Shown here: positions 14,902 to 15,247 of the stretch, piece after piece
How the letters are laid out: each line of letters opens with the position of its first letter
Numbering within the stretch: the stretch's first letter is position 1
NCBI GenBank assembly: GCA_013694795.1
Contig: JACDBS010000057.1
Span: 1-15,247, forward strand
Reading direction: 5' to 3'
Source of the DNA: Chloroflexota bacterium
Lineage (GTDB): Bacteria > Chloroflexota > Limnocylindria > QHBO01
Length of the DNA: 15,247 nt
Made by a program: the position numbers and the translations under genes
Notes under the pieces: model-generated
What the model was told of the DNA's origin: nothing
Databases searched by the model: none
The model's input: the letters and a program-made list of their open reading frames with translations, nothing else

Positions 14902-15117
14902 TCAGGCGGCGAGGCGCCTCATCTCCGCGTACAGGTCGGCCTTGCCCTCGAACCCGATGCCCGGAAGCTCCGGCATGACGACGTGACCGTCGCGCACCTC
15001 GACGCCATCTGGGAATCCGCCGTACGGCTGGAACAGGTCGGGATAGGACTCGTTGCCACCGAGGCGCAGGCCGGCCGCGACGTTCAGCGCCATCTGAGGG
15101 TGTTCACGCCATCGGTG
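14902..15117 (-). pseudogene. C-terminal remnant of an enolase-superfamily (mandelate racemase-like) enzyme
   Basis: The last 63 residues before the stop at 14902 read as an enolase-superfamily C-terminus: MALNVAAGLRLGGNESYP, then FQPYGGFPDGVEVRDGHVVMPELPGIGFE and a final ADLYAEMRRLAA. The PGIGFE-type ending and the preceding variable strand match the capping end of mandelate racemase/muconate lactonizing enzymes as I know them. Full members are several hundred residues; here the match stops near 15117, where the frame runs into the promoter region of the Crp/Fnr gene on the other strand and the sequence becomes Cys/Ser-rich and unlike a barrel. The barrel, its metal ligands and catalytic Lys/His are absent. 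It is a truncated remnant; the exact breakpoint is uncertain. Confidence 0.68.
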
Positions 15118-15123
15118 GAACGC

Positions 15124-15129
15124 TATCCT
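15124..15129 (+). promoter_or_regulatory. Candidate -10 box of the Crp/Fnr-type gene
   Basis: TATCCT lies 43 nt before the ATG at 15173, giving a leader that includes GGAGG (15161-15165). No good -35 and no palindromic Crp-type site are seen. It lies next to the break point of the enolase remnant. Confidence 0.35.
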
Positions 15130-15172
15130 GCCGCAGACGCAAACCCCCGTGTCTAGCGCCGGAGGACAACAG

Positions 15173-15247
15173 ATGGCCAAGGACGAGAAGCTTGAACTCC
15201 TGCACAGGATTCCGCTCTTCTCAGGCCTGGACAAGCGACAGCTGCTC
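15173..15247 (+). CDS. Crp/Fnr-type cyclic-nucleotide-binding regulator, N-terminus only
   Basis: The gene runs off the right edge; 25 residues are visible. LELLHRIPLFSGLDKRQLL is the standard opening helix of a cNMP-binding domain, as in Crp/Fnr regulators (L-x2-IPLF-x-GL-x4-L). The ATG at 15173 has GGAGG at 15161-15165, seven bases upstream. Without the rest it is impossible to tell a DNA-binding Crp/Fnr protein from another protein that begins with a cNMP-binding domain. Confidence 0.72.
   Translation, partial: MAKDEKLELLHRIPLFSGLDKRQLL

Overview
The window is a GC-rich bacterial chromosome segment with almost no spacer between genes. It holds 13 apparently intact protein genes, one gene remnant and one gene cut by the right edge. 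Gene content and style (GC-rich codons, TAGACT-type -10 boxes very close to start codons, an ArsA-type ATPase carrying an HSP20-like tail, a mycobacterial-type GH15 trehalase) suggest a Chloroflexota or actinobacterial-type soil or groundwater organism. That placement is inference; there is no rRNA or marker gene here.

Left block (1-2600, + strand): a Cu(I)-exporting P1B-type ATPase (copA) preceded by a 17-bp dyad that resembles a CsoR copper operator, followed by a 65-residue YHS-domain protein. Together they look like a copper-detoxification unit. A 128-bp structured palindromic repeat follows the YHS gene.

Second block (2832-6268, + strand): four overlapping genes, ATPase-permease-ATPase-permease, form a translationally coupled operon for two related ABC-2 type exporters of unknown substrate.

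Middle (6372-10538, + strand): three separately promoted genes: an esterase-D-like alpha/beta hydrolase, a membrane-anchored YpfJ-type zinc metallopeptidase with a hairpin in its 5' leader, and a GH15 trehalase/glucoamylase-type glycosidase.

Third block (10609-13042, + strand): an operon of an ArsA/Get3-like ATPase with almost no cysteines and a C-terminal HSP20-like domain, a 99-residue acidic helical protein, and an acetamidase/formamidase-family hydrolase.

Right block: a second copy of the palindromic repeat (opposite orientation) and a strong GC hairpin lie between the convergent hydrolase and an APC-family amino-acid permease on the - strand. Upstream of the permease is the C-terminal remnant of an enolase-superfamily dehydratase. 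A Crp/Fnr-type regulator starts at the right edge on the + strand.

The most interesting unexplained signal is the pair of about 127-bp repeats at 2631-2758 and 13067-13195. They share length, outer inverted arms and an inner hairpin. Between copies the arms show compensatory base-pair changes, and some apparent mismatches become G-U pairs on one strand only, which suggests a mobile or duplicated element whose single-stranded (RNA or DNA) fold is under selection.
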